64,000 nucleotides of DNA from Bradyrhizobium sp. 195 (GCF_023101665.1 NZ_CP082161.1:7353501-7417500); one strand, 5' to 3'. Positions 34,434 to 42,735 are shown, counted from the first letter of the stretch. A program made the numbers and translations. The notes: a model not told the origin generated them from the sequence alone.

Positions 34434-34868
34434 TCAGGTCACGCAACGGCCTGGCTGAAGCAACTTTGCCACCTCGGTCAGCGAGCTGACCATCGGCTCG
34501 CAGGCGATCGTCGGCTTGTTGCGGGTCCGCTTCTGGTTCTGGAGCAGCACCGGCGGCTTGGCGTTGCCGGTCTCGATCACCGCGGGAACCCGCAGCAGCA
34601 CCGAGGTGTCGGCGAGGTCGTTCAGCCGCATTGAGACGGTGCGGGTGGCTACCGGGGCCGGCTTGATCTCGGCAAAGCGGTCGGCCTTGCCGGCACGATT
34701 GACGTTATGGCTTGCGCTATAGCTCGGCGCGAAGTTCGAGCCGTGGCTCGGTACGTCGGCGACCGCCTGCCAGCGGTCGGCCAGATCATGGCCAGAGGCC
34801 AATTGCACTGCGCCGAGCGTTGCGACAATCGCGGCGGCGCCCAAAAATACCTTATGAATCTGTGACAT
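34434..34868 (-). CDS. Secreted hypothetical protein
   Basis: A 144-residue protein with an N-terminal hydrophobic segment (about 7-24) acting as signal or anchor, then a polar domain containing RTRNKPTIACEPMVSSLTEVAKLLQPGRC near the end, where two Cys could pair. The start at ATG 34868 is preferred over an upstream one. No family is recognised. It sits between htpG and a small RNA gene. Confidence 0.6.
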   Translation of the reverse strand: MSQIHKVFLGAAAIVATLGAVQLASGHDLADRWQAVADVPSHGSNFAPSYSASHNVNRAGKADRFAEIKPAPVATRTVSMRLNDLADTSVLLRVPAVIETGNAKPPVLLQNQKRTRNKPTIACEPMVSSLTEVAKLLQPGRCVT

Positions 34869-34969
34869 GGCTGTCGATCCCTCGCCCCATGGCGATCGCG
34901 GGAACAACGCGGGCGGAGGACCGGGGGTTCTTGGCCGTTACGATCACTTAACCGTGTGCGATAAATGCT

Positions 34970-35112
34970 GCAGCGTGCGCAAAATATTTCGCAGGGCATG
35001 GAACGACTCGCGCAGACAGGAGTCGTCTCAACAGCCGGCTATTCCCCCCTGCCCCATAAGCCGGCGACGTAGGGCGCGACTGTGGTGATGCCAGTCGCGC
35101 CTTACTTTTTTT
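34970..35112 (+). ncRNA. Predicted small RNA with three hairpins and a C-rich loop
   Basis: No gene runs into this region from the left, yet it ends in a strong plus-strand terminator. Three perfect stems follow one another: ACGACTC/GAGTCGT (35003-35026), GCCGGCT/AGCCGGC with an 18-base loop containing CCCCCC and CCCC (35034-35065), and the 10-bp terminator. C-rich loops of this sort pair with Shine-Dalgarno sequences in known rhizobial trans-acting sRNAs. The 5' end is uncertain; weak boxes at 34938 (TTACGA) and 34960 (GATAAA) would start it near 34972. The stretch 34869-34969 and 35113-35224 shows no gene. Confidence 0.6.
35073..35112 (+). terminator. Rho-independent terminator of the predicted sRNA
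   Basis: A perfect 10-bp stem (GGCGCGACTG / CAGTCGCGCC, 9-base loop, 35073-35101) is followed by TTACTTTTTTT. The minus strand has no T-run after the stem, so it works only for plus-strand transcripts, and no annotated plus-strand gene lies upstream. Confidence 0.8.
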
Positions 35113-35224
35113 GCGCTCATCGCCGCTCCAGCTCGACCGCCAAGGCTGAAGGCGATGAAAACCTCGATGTTTTCGCCGCCCCCCGGAGCGGCAGAGATCA
35201 AGCCAAATCGCAGCCTGGCTTCGC

Positions 35225-37306
35225 TTACGTACCGCCGGTCTTCAGCAATTGCCGCGCGTCGAGTTCGACCGTCTTGAATCCCCAGTCCGCCGCGACCTTC
35301 ACGAGATGCGCCGTGCCCCCGGGGCCGTCGGGATCCTTCTCGCGATTGTAGAGCGCGACCAGCGTCAGGTAACGCGCTTGCGCGGCCAGGGCGCTGAACA
35401 TCATCCAGAGATTATTCCGCTGCCAGATATCGTAACCCTTTTTGCCGGAGAGCCAGCGCGGCAGATCCTTGGATTCGGCGAGCACGCGAGGCGTCACGCG
35501 CTGGCAGAGTTGCTGGTATCGCATCACCCAATCGACCCCGCCGTGATTGACCGATTCGGCCTGGAACTGGGCCTCTGGCAGCGCCAGCATGAGCTGCGTG
35601 GGGACGTTGAGCGCGTTGCAGACCTCGTGGAACAGGATGTCGCTGCCACAAGCCCCGCCCGCTATGCCGAACGCAACGCCGCCACTCTCGTTCATCTCGT
35701 CCTTGACCGCTTTTTCGATCATCTTGCGCGCCGCGGCAACCGCCTCTTGTGTGTTGGGAAAACGCGGGTCGTTCTTGTCCCGGCGGGGCGTGTCGAGCAT
35801 ATGGCCCGTGAAAAGGATGACCCGCACGGGCAGCGCCACGGGTTGATCCGGCGCAGCCTGGTTCATCTCCCTCAGCGCGGCTTCGACATTTGCCGACAGC
35901 ACCCCGAGCTCGCGAAACAGCAGGAGATTACGCCGCGCCGCGTCGATTTCGAACGGACCCGCATTTGCCAGGCCTCTTCGATAGGCGGTCCCGGCTTGTG
36001 CCGGCTTCTCGGCCGTGAGGAACGACAGGTCCGCACGGCTGATCTCCTTCCAGATGTCGAATTTCTCGCCCTTCCGCATCACTTTGTCATCGTTGCCGAC
36101 GGCCAGGTTTAACGCCGCAGCGAGACGACCGGCGCGGCGCTCGCTGGTCTTGAGAGCGACGGTCGCCGCGTCCCCGTCATCGAAACTTTCAGCCCAGACA
36201 TCGGGGAGCGCCTTGGCGAGACCGATCTGGATCGTCAGCATCGCAAGCGCATTGATCCCCGCATAGAAGCTGTCCAGATCTTCGGCGAAGCCATCGAGAT
36301 AATGCTGGATGGCGGAGGAAAGATGCGGCGAGCGGAGGGCCGCCTCGCGTTGCGCATCGAGGGAGGCCGCGGCCTGCCAATCGTCAATCCATCGCGTCTT
36401 GGCGTTGCTTCCCAGCAATGAATGTCCCTCGGCGCGGTGAAACCGCCGCTCCGCCGATTCCTTGGGCGTCTCATCGCGATCATTCGGCGGCATCGTGCGG
36501 GCGAGGACCCGATTGATCGCCTGTTCCGAACGCGTGATGCAGTCGAGCTTTGAATCGGGACCAAGGGCCCTGGCCGCCAGCTTCTGATAGATCGTGCCCA
36601 GGCGGTAATTGGCCTGAAAATCGTTGCTGTCCAGGGCCCGCAGCAGTTCGAACGTCTTCTTGGCTCCGGCGAGGGCCTTGATCCGAAATTGCGCGTCGCC
36701 AACGATCCGCAATCCCGCGCTTCCCCATTCGAAACCGCGGACCTCCTGCGCGAGCAGCCGCAGGTCGCCGGCGCGACCCGCCTTTTGCGCGATCTCGACC
36801 TCTTCCTGGAAATCGAATGGCACGACCATGAGCGCGGCCCGGTCGTGCGGCGTCAGGCGTGGGAGCAACTTGAAGACCGGGCTGTCCTTGTTGGTGTCGG
36901 CAAGCGTCGCCTTGAGCGACTCGATAAAGCCAGGGAGCGCGGCGGCAGGGTTCGCCGGATCGTATTGACCATATCGATCGGTCTGAAGATCGAAGGGATA
37001 CTTGTCCTGCGTATCCTTGGCGCGCATCAGCAGGGTGTGCCGATCGCGCAGACCGTGCCGGATACCAAGCTCGTAGAACACATTGGCGTTGTGGATGGAG
37101 AGGTCGGCGATCACCAGATCGGAGAGCACCAGCAGCCTGAACATATCCTCCCGGATGTTGCCCTGCCGCGTGATCTCGAGCGTGGTGCGGCCTTCAATTC
37201 CAGCCGCCGTGAGCGCAGGCGCGATAAGCTCCCTTTCCACCCGATCGAAATCGATGCCGTCCTGCGTGGCGAAGGGACGAACGATAAAAGCGCGCGTGAC
37301 TTCCAT
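35225..37306 (-). CDS. TPR protein with TIR-like N-terminus and SLOG-like C-terminus (DUF4071/TPR-S type)
   Basis: A 693-residue soluble protein. Residues 1-110 hold a small alpha/beta fold with SDLVIADLS (62-70) and NVFYELGIRH (75-84), the pattern of TIR-like/deoxyribosyltransferase-like nucleotide-binding domains. The middle (about 150-480) is a helical region resembling the tetratricopeptide TRAFs-binding (DUF4071) region. The last part (about 490-620) runs VILFTGHMLD...GIAGGACGSDILFHEVC, a Rossmannoid pattern seen in SLOG sensors. It lies 64 bases after the patatin gene on the same strand. Inference: it senses a nucleotide signal in an immune cassette. No enzymatic residue is proven. Confidence 0.7.
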   Translation of the reverse strand: MEVTRAFIVRPFATQDGIDFDRVERELIAPALTAAGIEGRTTLEITRQGNIREDMFRLLVLSDLVIADLSIHNANVFYELGIRHGLRDRHTLLMRAKDTQDKYPFDLQTDRYGQYDPANPAAALPGFIESLKATLADTNKDSPVFKLLPRLTPHDRAALMVVPFDFQEEVEIAQKAGRAGDLRLLAQEVRGFEWGSAGLRIVGDAQFRIKALAGAKKTFELLRALDSNDFQANYRLGTIYQKLAARALGPDSKLDCITRSEQAINRVLARTMPPNDRDETPKESAERRFHRAEGHSLLGSNAKTRWIDDWQAAASLDAQREAALRSPHLSSAIQHYLDGFAEDLDSFYAGINALAMLTIQIGLAKALPDVWAESFDDGDAATVALKTSERRAGRLAAALNLAVGNDDKVMRKGEKFDIWKEISRADLSFLTAEKPAQAGTAYRRGLANAGPFEIDAARRNLLLFRELGVLSANVEAALREMNQAAPDQPVALPVRVILFTGHMLDTPRRDKNDPRFPNTQEAVAAARKMIEKAVKDEMNESGGVAFGIAGGACGSDILFHEVCNALNVPTQLMLALPEAQFQAESVNHGGVDWVMRYQQLCQRVTPRVLAESKDLPRWLSGKKGYDIWQRNNLWMMFSALAAQARYLTLVALYNREKDPDGPGGTAHLVKVAADWGFKTVELDARQLLKTGGT

Positions 37307-37370
37307 GACTAAACATCTCTGGATCTGGATCAGAAGCTACGCCTGAGCCACCGGCCGCCGCCGGATCAGC

Positions 37371-38504
37371 TCAATCGAAGCCGGACGGAAAGTGTTCCGG
37401 CTTGACCTGCACCTCCGCGGCAAGCCGCCCGATGTCGGCAAGCTCCGCGAGATTGTTGGGATCGTCCATCGCCGCGATCTTCGCGACAGCTTCCGGCGCA
37501 AAGTCGCGCTTGACCGTGGTCTTCAGCCAGTCGGACTCCAGGAGCACGTTGTAGCGTGCATAGGTGGCCAGTTGCGGGCCGCTCTGGCTGTCCAGCTTCA
37601 TATCCCCCATGGCGCGGTCGATCGCCCATGGCGTCAGGCAGTTCGTCAGCCATTGCAGCATCGACTGATTGACGCGCCCGCAATCATCCATAAGGGATTG
37701 CAGCGATCGCAGGCCCTGCTCGGCCGCAGCCATGCCCGTGATCTGTTCCGTGGTGTAAGTCTTCTTGAACGTGCCCGTGCCGATCGAAATCAGCAACAGC
37801 TTGTCTCTGCCGGTCGGCCAGCGAAAACCATGGCCATCGAGCGCGGCCAGCATCAGCAGTTGCAACGATGGGTCGTTGAAGGGGCTCACACCGCCGTCGA
37901 CGAACGCGCCGGCGACGACGTTTCCATCACGCGAGGAGATGTCGATCTCCTGAGGCTTGAAATAGGTCGGTGCTGCCGTGCTCGCCCGGACCACCTTGGT
38001 CAAATGCAACTTGCCGTCCTGCGCGGCATATCGCGCGGCGGGATGGTTGTGCAGCGGCCAGGGACTGCCGGTGTCGAGGCGCTTCGTCATGATCATCAAG
38101 CCGGTGCGGATGCGCTCGCTGTCGAGCGTCGTGTCTGCCCCGAGTTGCTCATCGAGTGCATCTTGAAGTGGCTCAGATTTGAACTTCGGCGCCAACAGCC
38201 CGAGCCTCCAGAACTCGGCCTGGAAGACATCCGTCCCGATCCCGGTGTAGAGCTTCTTGAGTTGCTCAACCGTCAATCCACAGGCCAGACCGGCCGCAAT
38301 GATCGACCCGGTCGATGTGCCCCCGATGAGATCGAAATAGTCGCAGAGCAGGAAGTTCGGATCGTTGAATCGTCTCCTGAATTCCCGCTCCATGACTTCA
38401 AGATATTCGAGGGTGAGAATGCCGCGTATCCCGCCCCCATCGAGAGCCAGTATCCGCTTTGGTCCGTTCGTGCTGTCCAAATGTTGTTGCTTGGTCTTGG
38501 GCAT
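37371..38504 (-). CDS. Patatin-like phospholipase (CapV-like effector candidate)
   Basis: A 377-residue lipid acyl hydrolase. The oxyanion motif DGGGIRG is at residues 22-28, the nucleophile GTSTG at 62-66 (Ser64), and the catalytic Asp in VDGGVSP near 204. The dyad is complete, so it should be active. No signal peptide, so it acts on the inner membrane from inside. Relatives are found as cell-killing effectors (CapV) in CBASS systems; others are storage or virulence lipases. The ATG at 38504 follows GGGAGGG. It is first in a two-gene unit with the TPR/SLOG protein, divergent from the TIR-nuclease gene. Confidence 0.85.
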   Translation of the reverse strand: MPKTKQQHLDSTNGPKRILALDGGGIRGILTLEYLEVMEREFRRRFNDPNFLLCDYFDLIGGTSTGSIIAAGLACGLTVEQLKKLYTGIGTDVFQAEFWRLGLLAPKFKSEPLQDALDEQLGADTTLDSERIRTGLMIMTKRLDTGSPWPLHNHPAARYAAQDGKLHLTKVVRASTAAPTYFKPQEIDISSRDGNVVAGAFVDGGVSPFNDPSLQLLMLAALDGHGFRWPTGRDKLLLISIGTGTFKKTYTTEQITGMAAAEQGLRSLQSLMDDCGRVNQSMLQWLTNCLTPWAIDRAMGDMKLDSQSGPQLATYARYNVLLESDWLKTTVKRDFAPEAVAKIAAMDDPNNLAELADIGRLAAEVQVKPEHFPSGFD

Positions 38505-38649
38505 CTGGCCCTCCCAGGCTGCAAAGGCAGCCGATACCGGCTGCAGCAATTCGAAAAGCTCACAATATTCTGTTTTGCGATGGCAACGAAATCTGCCGCC
38601 GCATCCAATTCGATCCGACCGTCAATATCGGTCGCTCAAGACAACTATC

Positions 38650-38677
38650 TTGCACGAAACACATCCTAAAGTATAGT
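38650..38677 (+). promoter_or_regulatory. Candidate promoter of the TIR-nuclease gene
   Basis: TTGCAC (38650-38655) and TATAGT (38672-38677) lie 16 bases apart in an AT-richer part of the 410-base divergent gap. The mRNA would start near 38684, with a leader of about 230 bases. No obvious operator palindrome was seen. The patatin-side promoter could not be picked out. Confidence 0.4.
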
Positions 38678-38743
38678 GGCCTAGATTGCCGGCAGAGAAA
38701 AAGGCCAGACCGTCCTCGTCATCGTTCGTGGCTTCGCGCTGGG

Positions 38744-38878
38744 ATGCAGAAAAAGAATTCCAGATGGAGTGCGGCAGACGCTCGAGCCTTGGCTGAGGCG
38801 GAGCAAGGAATTCATGAGCAGCGTCCTGTCGTCACTCAAGACAGAGACGAGCAGTTGCGACCGGTGATTGCCGGTTGA
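38744..38878 (+). CDS. Possible small leader ORF before the TIR-nuclease
   Basis: A 44-residue frame starting MQKKNSRWSAADARAL, rich in charged residues, ending 36 bases before the TIR-nuclease ATG. It has only a weak ribosome-binding site (GCTGGG directly before). It may be a leader peptide, a tiny partner, or chance. Confidence 0.3.
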   Translation: MQKKNSRWSAADARALAEAEQGIHEQRPVVTQDRDEQLRPVIAG

Positions 38879-38914
38879 ACCGAAGGGGTGTTGCGCTCGA
38901 CAGGATCAGGTCGC

Positions 38915-40072
38915 ATGGCTGACATTTTCCTGAGCTACACTCATGTCGATCGGCCGCGCGCCCGGCCGATCGTGGATCTTCTTGAAGAGCAGGGCTGGAC
39001 CGTTTGGTGGGACCGCGGCATCGAACCGGGCATGCCATGGCGGCCCGAGCTCGATGTCGAATTGGCGAACTGTCGAGCCGTCGTCGTGCTGTGGTCGCAG
39101 ACGTCGACGGCCAGCGAATGGGTTTGTCATGAGGCACGCGCCGGCCTGAAGAAAGGCGCGCTGGTGCCTATACTCCTCGACGAAGACAAATTCCCGACCG
39201 AGTTCGCCGCTGTGCAGGCAACCGATCTTTCGCGCTGGAACGGCGAGACAGACCGCACCGAGGTGGAAGCGCTGCTGCGCCAGCTGGCGCGTCTCGTCCC
39301 GCCCTCGCGTATCGATACGGTTCGTCCGGGCTTCGATCCGGATTTTCTCGGCAAGACGCGCCCGCTCTCTCTACCCGGCGTGAATGGCGCGGTCGCCGTG
39401 TTGCGCTATCTGCACTTCACGGTCGTGATGAATCCGGCGCGTCGGCTCGCGCATTACGTGGCTTACAATTGCGACGGGAGCCAATTCGTCGACGAGCCGC
39501 GCAGCGCGGATAAATGGTCGCCCGATCCGCTGCTTCCCCCGTCGTTGCAGATGAATTTACCGTTGCTGCGACAGAGCCCTTACGACCGCGGCCACCTCAT
39601 GGCCCGCTCGACGGGCTGCTGGGGCGAGCCGCGCGCTGCCTCGATCTCGGCGCGCCAGGCGTTCTACTGGCCCAACGTCGTGCCGCAGCACCAGCGGCTC
39701 AATCGGGATTGGTGGCACGCGTTGGAACAGTGGGAGCGTGCAATGGCGCAATCGCGAGGCCGGCTGACAGGCTTCAGCGGGCCAGTCTTCTCCGACAACG
39801 ATGAAGCCTTCCGCGGCGACGTCGAGTTCGAGCACGGCCTGATCGCGCGCGACACTTTTCGCGTAGCGCGGGCCTATTGGAAAGTTACGGTCGTGGCCGC
39901 TCCACGCGGCCGCCTTGCTGTCGCAGCCTATCTGATGGACCAGGTGGCGATGGTGGCACAGGACGTTGGCCGCCGGATCGAGATCGGCGACTACCGCGTC
40001 ACGCTCGCAGATCTGGAAAGGATCGCGCAACTCCGCTTCGCGGCATCCCTGCACGAGGCGGCCGCGTTATGA
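38915..40072 (+). CDS. TIR domain fused to DNA/RNA non-specific endonuclease
   Basis: A 385-residue two-domain protein. Residues 1-130 are a TIR domain: IFLSYTHVDRP at 4-14, WWDRGIEPG near 30-39, and SEWVCHEA near 67-74 with a Glu (about 73) where NAD-cleaving TIRs keep the catalytic Glu. Residues about 165-370 form a beta-beta-alpha-metal nuclease with DRGH at 224-227 (catalytic His) and YWPNVVPQHQRLNRDWW near 250, whose Asn should hold Mg. No signal peptide, so the nuclease is intracellular and must be kept in check. Inference: TIR senses or signals infection and the nuclease degrades nucleic acid. Divergent from patatin and TPR/SLOG genes. Confidence 0.82.
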   Translation: MADIFLSYTHVDRPRARPIVDLLEEQGWTVWWDRGIEPGMPWRPELDVELANCRAVVVLWSQTSTASEWVCHEARAGLKKGALVPILLDEDKFPTEFAAVQATDLSRWNGETDRTEVEALLRQLARLVPPSRIDTVRPGFDPDFLGKTRPLSLPGVNGAVAVLRYLHFTVVMNPARRLAHYVAYNCDGSQFVDEPRSADKWSPDPLLPPSLQMNLPLLRQSPYDRGHLMARSTGCWGEPRAASISARQAFYWPNVVPQHQRLNRDWWHALEQWERAMAQSRGRLTGFSGPVFSDNDEAFRGDVEFEHGLIARDTFRVARAYWKVTVVAAPRGRLAVAAYLMDQVAMVAQDVGRRIEIGDYRVTLADLERIAQLRFAASLHEAAAL

Positions 40073-40135
40073 GTTTGCCGCCGAAGGGACGCCCCTGGCC
40101 GTAAATGCAACGGCGCCCTGCTATCGCTCGAGGCA

Positions 40136-40735
40136 TCAGGAGACCTTCCCTGCCAGCCATATCCGTCCCTCGCCATACAGCTTCTCCACTTCGGCGCCGG
40201 TCAGGCCTGGCATGTCGCGCTTGACCTTGTAGCCGATCAGCTCCTGCATGTAGGCAAGATGGCGATAACCTTCGGGCAGCGCGGCGAGCGCCTTCTGGTC
40301 GAGACGGAGTGTCGCTGCCGGATCGACCGGGTCGATGCGGTCCTTCTCGTAGATCGGCTGGCGGCGGACGATGCCCCATCTTCCCTGCCGCTTCTCCAGG
40401 AAATCATAGAAGCGCCCGGTGCAGACGACGTCGCAGAGCACGTCGTGCACCGGCGCGCGCTGCGAGATCGTCATCTTGGTCTGTGCGATGGCCCGCTCGC
40501 CCGCGAGATCGATGCTGGTGCCGCCGAGGAAATGCAGGATGCGAACGCCCCTGGCAAAGCCCTCCTGGCTGACGCGCATGAAATCCCGCGCCGGTCCCTG
40601 AAACCAGGTCGCGGACATCCAGCCCTCGTCATGCCAGACCGTGGCAAAGCGCTCCCAGTCACCGGCGTCGCGCCACACCGCCCAGTTCTCGACGAGGTCG
40701 CGGATAGCGAGGCGGTCGAGGAGTTGCTGATCCAT
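40136..40735 (-). CDS. NTF2/SnoaL-like protein
   Basis: A 199-residue alpha/beta cone (NTF2-like) protein. LAIRDLVENWAVWRDAGDWERFATVWHDEGW (about 9-39) is the usual first helix and turn of SnoaL_4-type proteins, and TGRFYDFLEKRQGRWGIVRRQPIYEKDR (about 105-132) the central strands. Family members include isomerases, hydratases and ligand-binding proteins; no catalytic role can be assigned. The gene converges on the TIR-nuclease gene and ends the accessory region. Confidence 0.75.
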   Translation of the reverse strand: MDQQLLDRLAIRDLVENWAVWRDAGDWERFATVWHDEGWMSATWFQGPARDFMRVSQEGFARGVRILHFLGGTSIDLAGERAIAQTKMTISQRAPVHDVLCDVVCTGRFYDFLEKRQGRWGIVRRQPIYEKDRIDPVDPAATLRLDQKALAALPEGYRHLAYMQELIGYKVKRDMPGLTGAEVEKLYGEGRIWLAGKVS

Positions 40736-40917
40736 GGTGCGTTTCTCCCGGCAGTGCGACGCTGCGGTGGATGTCATCGGCCCGACGTATCAACGGGCGC
40801 AATTGGATTGCCGTCAAGCGCCCGATGCTTCGCGGCCGTTCGAACTGCCCACAGCGAGAGAACCGATACGAGCAATGAGCCTTGCAATCAACTGGACCGC
40901 GATTAGTATTCGCAGCG

Positions 40918-41772
40918 ATGCAGATGAAATTCCTTTTGTTAGCCGTGCTTCTCGGATTGTTCGCGACTTTTCGCGCTCATGCGCAGACAGATGCGCAGAG
41001 CGAAAGTATCCAGACCTGGAAGTCGAAGCTGTCAGCCCACATCGCCAAGAGCAGGCTATTCCCAGCCCAGGCACTGGGGCAAACCGGTGAGGCCAGGGTC
41101 AGCTTCGTCGTCGACCGGTCCGGCAAATTGGTCGCGCGGGCACTAGCTGCGAGCACTGGCTCGCGACTGCTCGACGATGCTGCGCTGGAGATCGTCGCTC
41201 GTGCCCAACCGTTTCCGCAGCCGCCTTCGGAAATGAAGGAAGAGACTTACTCTTTCGTGGTCCCGATTGTCTTCAGCGGTCGTCGATTTCAGGTGCCAAT
41301 AAACCGACTGGTGCTGAGCACGCCGGCCTCCGGCTTCGCGGAGTCCGAGGCTATGGCCGCCTGGCGCAAGGCGGTCACCGAGCACGTCTGGCGCAACCGG
41401 GTGTTTCCTTCGCAGGCAATCAGCCAAAAGGCTGATGCCGGCGTCATGTTCGTGGTCGACCGCTCGGGCAAGTTGATCTCAAGCGCCTTGGTGGAAAGCA
41501 CGGGCTTCGCGCCGCTGGATGTCGCGACGCTGACAATGGTCGAGCGTTCCGTGCCGTTTCCGAAACCACCCGCCGAGGCGAAGGACGACCTGCAGAGAAT
41601 AACTGTCCTCATAGCTTTCGACGGGACGCAGCCGAACCTGGCACCGTCGCCCGAACGAGAAAAATTGCTCCAATCCTGGATCGAGGACCAGGCCAAGCTG
41701 AATGCAAAATCCCCTGGACCGGATGATACAAAGCTGAATTCCATGCTTCGCAGTATCTGCCGCGGGTGCTGA
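40918..41772 (+). CDS. Secreted protein with two TonB C-terminal domains
   Basis: A 284-residue protein with a signal peptide (residues 3-22, AHAQ). Two repeats, each WKSKLSAHIAKSRLFPAQALGQTGEARVSFVVDRSGKL-like, start at about residues 32 and 151 and contain the TonB_C pattern (VVDRSGKL, ALxxSTG, PFPxPP). There is no Pro-rich spacer and no ExbB/ExbD gene nearby, so it is not a normal energy transducer. It may bind outer-membrane receptors or act as a periplasmic adaptor. The start could also be the ATG at 40924. Confidence 0.75.
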   Translation: MQMKFLLLAVLLGLFATFRAHAQTDAQSESIQTWKSKLSAHIAKSRLFPAQALGQTGEARVSFVVDRSGKLVARALAASTGSRLLDDAALEIVARAQPFPQPPSEMKEETYSFVVPIVFSGRRFQVPINRLVLSTPASGFAESEAMAAWRKAVTEHVWRNRVFPSQAISQKADAGVMFVVDRSGKLISSALVESTGFAPLDVATLTMVERSVPFPKPPAEAKDDLQRITVLIAFDGTQPNLAPSPEREKLLQSWIEDQAKLNAKSPGPDDTKLNSMLRSICRGC

Positions 41773-41784
41773 GGCAGGGTGCCG

Positions 41785-41818
41785 GCAAACAAAAACGGCG
41801 CGCCTTTCGACGCGCCGT
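41785..41818 (-). terminator. Rho-independent terminator of phyR
   Basis: On the minus strand, an 8-bp stem (ACGGCGCG / CGCGCCGT, 8-base loop) is followed by TTTTTGTTT. It lies 24 bases after the phyR stop. The plus side has no T-run, so the preceding TonB gene is probably not terminated by it. Confidence 0.75.
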
Positions 41819-41841
41819 CCTCGTGTTCGATACAGGTCTTC

Positions 41842-42648
41842 TTATGCCGCCGGCGCCTTCGGCGTGCGGTTGCGCGAGTTGCGCTGGAAGAACAGCGCCT
41901 GGCTGGCCACCGCCGACACCATCGCGGGCTGGAACGGCTTTGAGATCAGGAACGCCGGCTCGGGGCGCTCGCCGGTGAGGAAGCGCTCGGGGTAGGCGGT
42001 GATGAATACCACCGGCACCTCGAAAGTGCGCAGCAACTCGTTGACGGCGTCCAGGCCCGACGAGCCGTCCGCGAGCTGGATATCGGCGAGGATCAGGCCC
42101 GGCCGCTTGTTCTTGGCCAGCGCCACCGCATCGGCATGGGTCCGCGCGACGCCGACGACATTGTGGCCGAGATTCTTCACCAGGCTCTCGAGGTCCATGG
42201 CGATGAAGGTCTCGTCCTCGATGATCAGCACGTCGGTCGCGATCTCGGCCGCCATCTCGCGGCCCGCTGCGTCCGCAAGGCGCCGCGTCTCGCCGACGTC
42301 GGTGCCGAGGATGTAACCGACTTCCTCTTCCGAAAATCCCTCCAGCGAGAGCAGCAGGAAGGCCTGCCGCGGCAGTGGAGTGATATTGGACAGACGCCGC
42401 TCCGGCGGCATCGGCAGGGTCGTCACCTCCGAATCGTCGTTGACGGAGACCGAATTCCAGATCTGGGTGAACAGCCGAAACAGGCCGGCGCGCGGCCCAT
42501 GGCTCTCATCGAGCACCGCCGGATCTCCCAGCATGGCTTCCAACATGGCTGCGACGTAGGCGTCACCGGAGGCCTGGCTGCCTGTCAGGGCGCGTGCATA
42601 CCGGCGCAACAACGGCAAGTGTTCAGCAACAAGCTGTGAACGGGACAT
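41842..42648 (-). CDS. phyR: PhyR general stress response regulator
   Basis: A 268-residue anti-anti-sigma factor. The N-terminal half (about 1-130) is sigma-like, with the sigma4-type FLLLSLEGFSEEEVGYILGTDVGETRRL. The C-terminal half is a receiver with phosphorylated Asp in LILADIQLADG (about 190). When phosphorylated, PhyR sequesters NepR and frees EcfG. The start at ATG 42648 fits the sigma-like N-terminus. It is divergent from nepR-ecfG, the conserved arrangement, and has an EcfG-type promoter. Confidence 0.95.
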   Translation of the reverse strand: MSRSQLVAEHLPLLRRYARALTGSQASGDAYVAAMLEAMLGDPAVLDESHGPRAGLFRLFTQIWNSVSVNDDSEVTTLPMPPERRLSNITPLPRQAFLLLSLEGFSEEEVGYILGTDVGETRRLADAAGREMAAEIATDVLIIEDETFIAMDLESLVKNLGHNVVGVARTHADAVALAKNKRPGLILADIQLADGSSGLDAVNELLRTFEVPVVFITAYPERFLTGERPEPAFLISKPFQPAMVSAVASQALFFQRNSRNRTPKAPAA

Positions 42649-42735
42649 CCCCACTCCATTCGTGTTCGGGCCGGCCTTGAGGTCAATCCTGAGGTCAGGC
42701 GTCACGCGGGGGGCCCGGGTTCCCCTGCTGGGCTG

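Noticed and set aside
35225..40072. Classical CBASS system
   Set aside because: No CD-NTase, Cap2 or Cap3 gene is present; only a patatin-type effector is shared.
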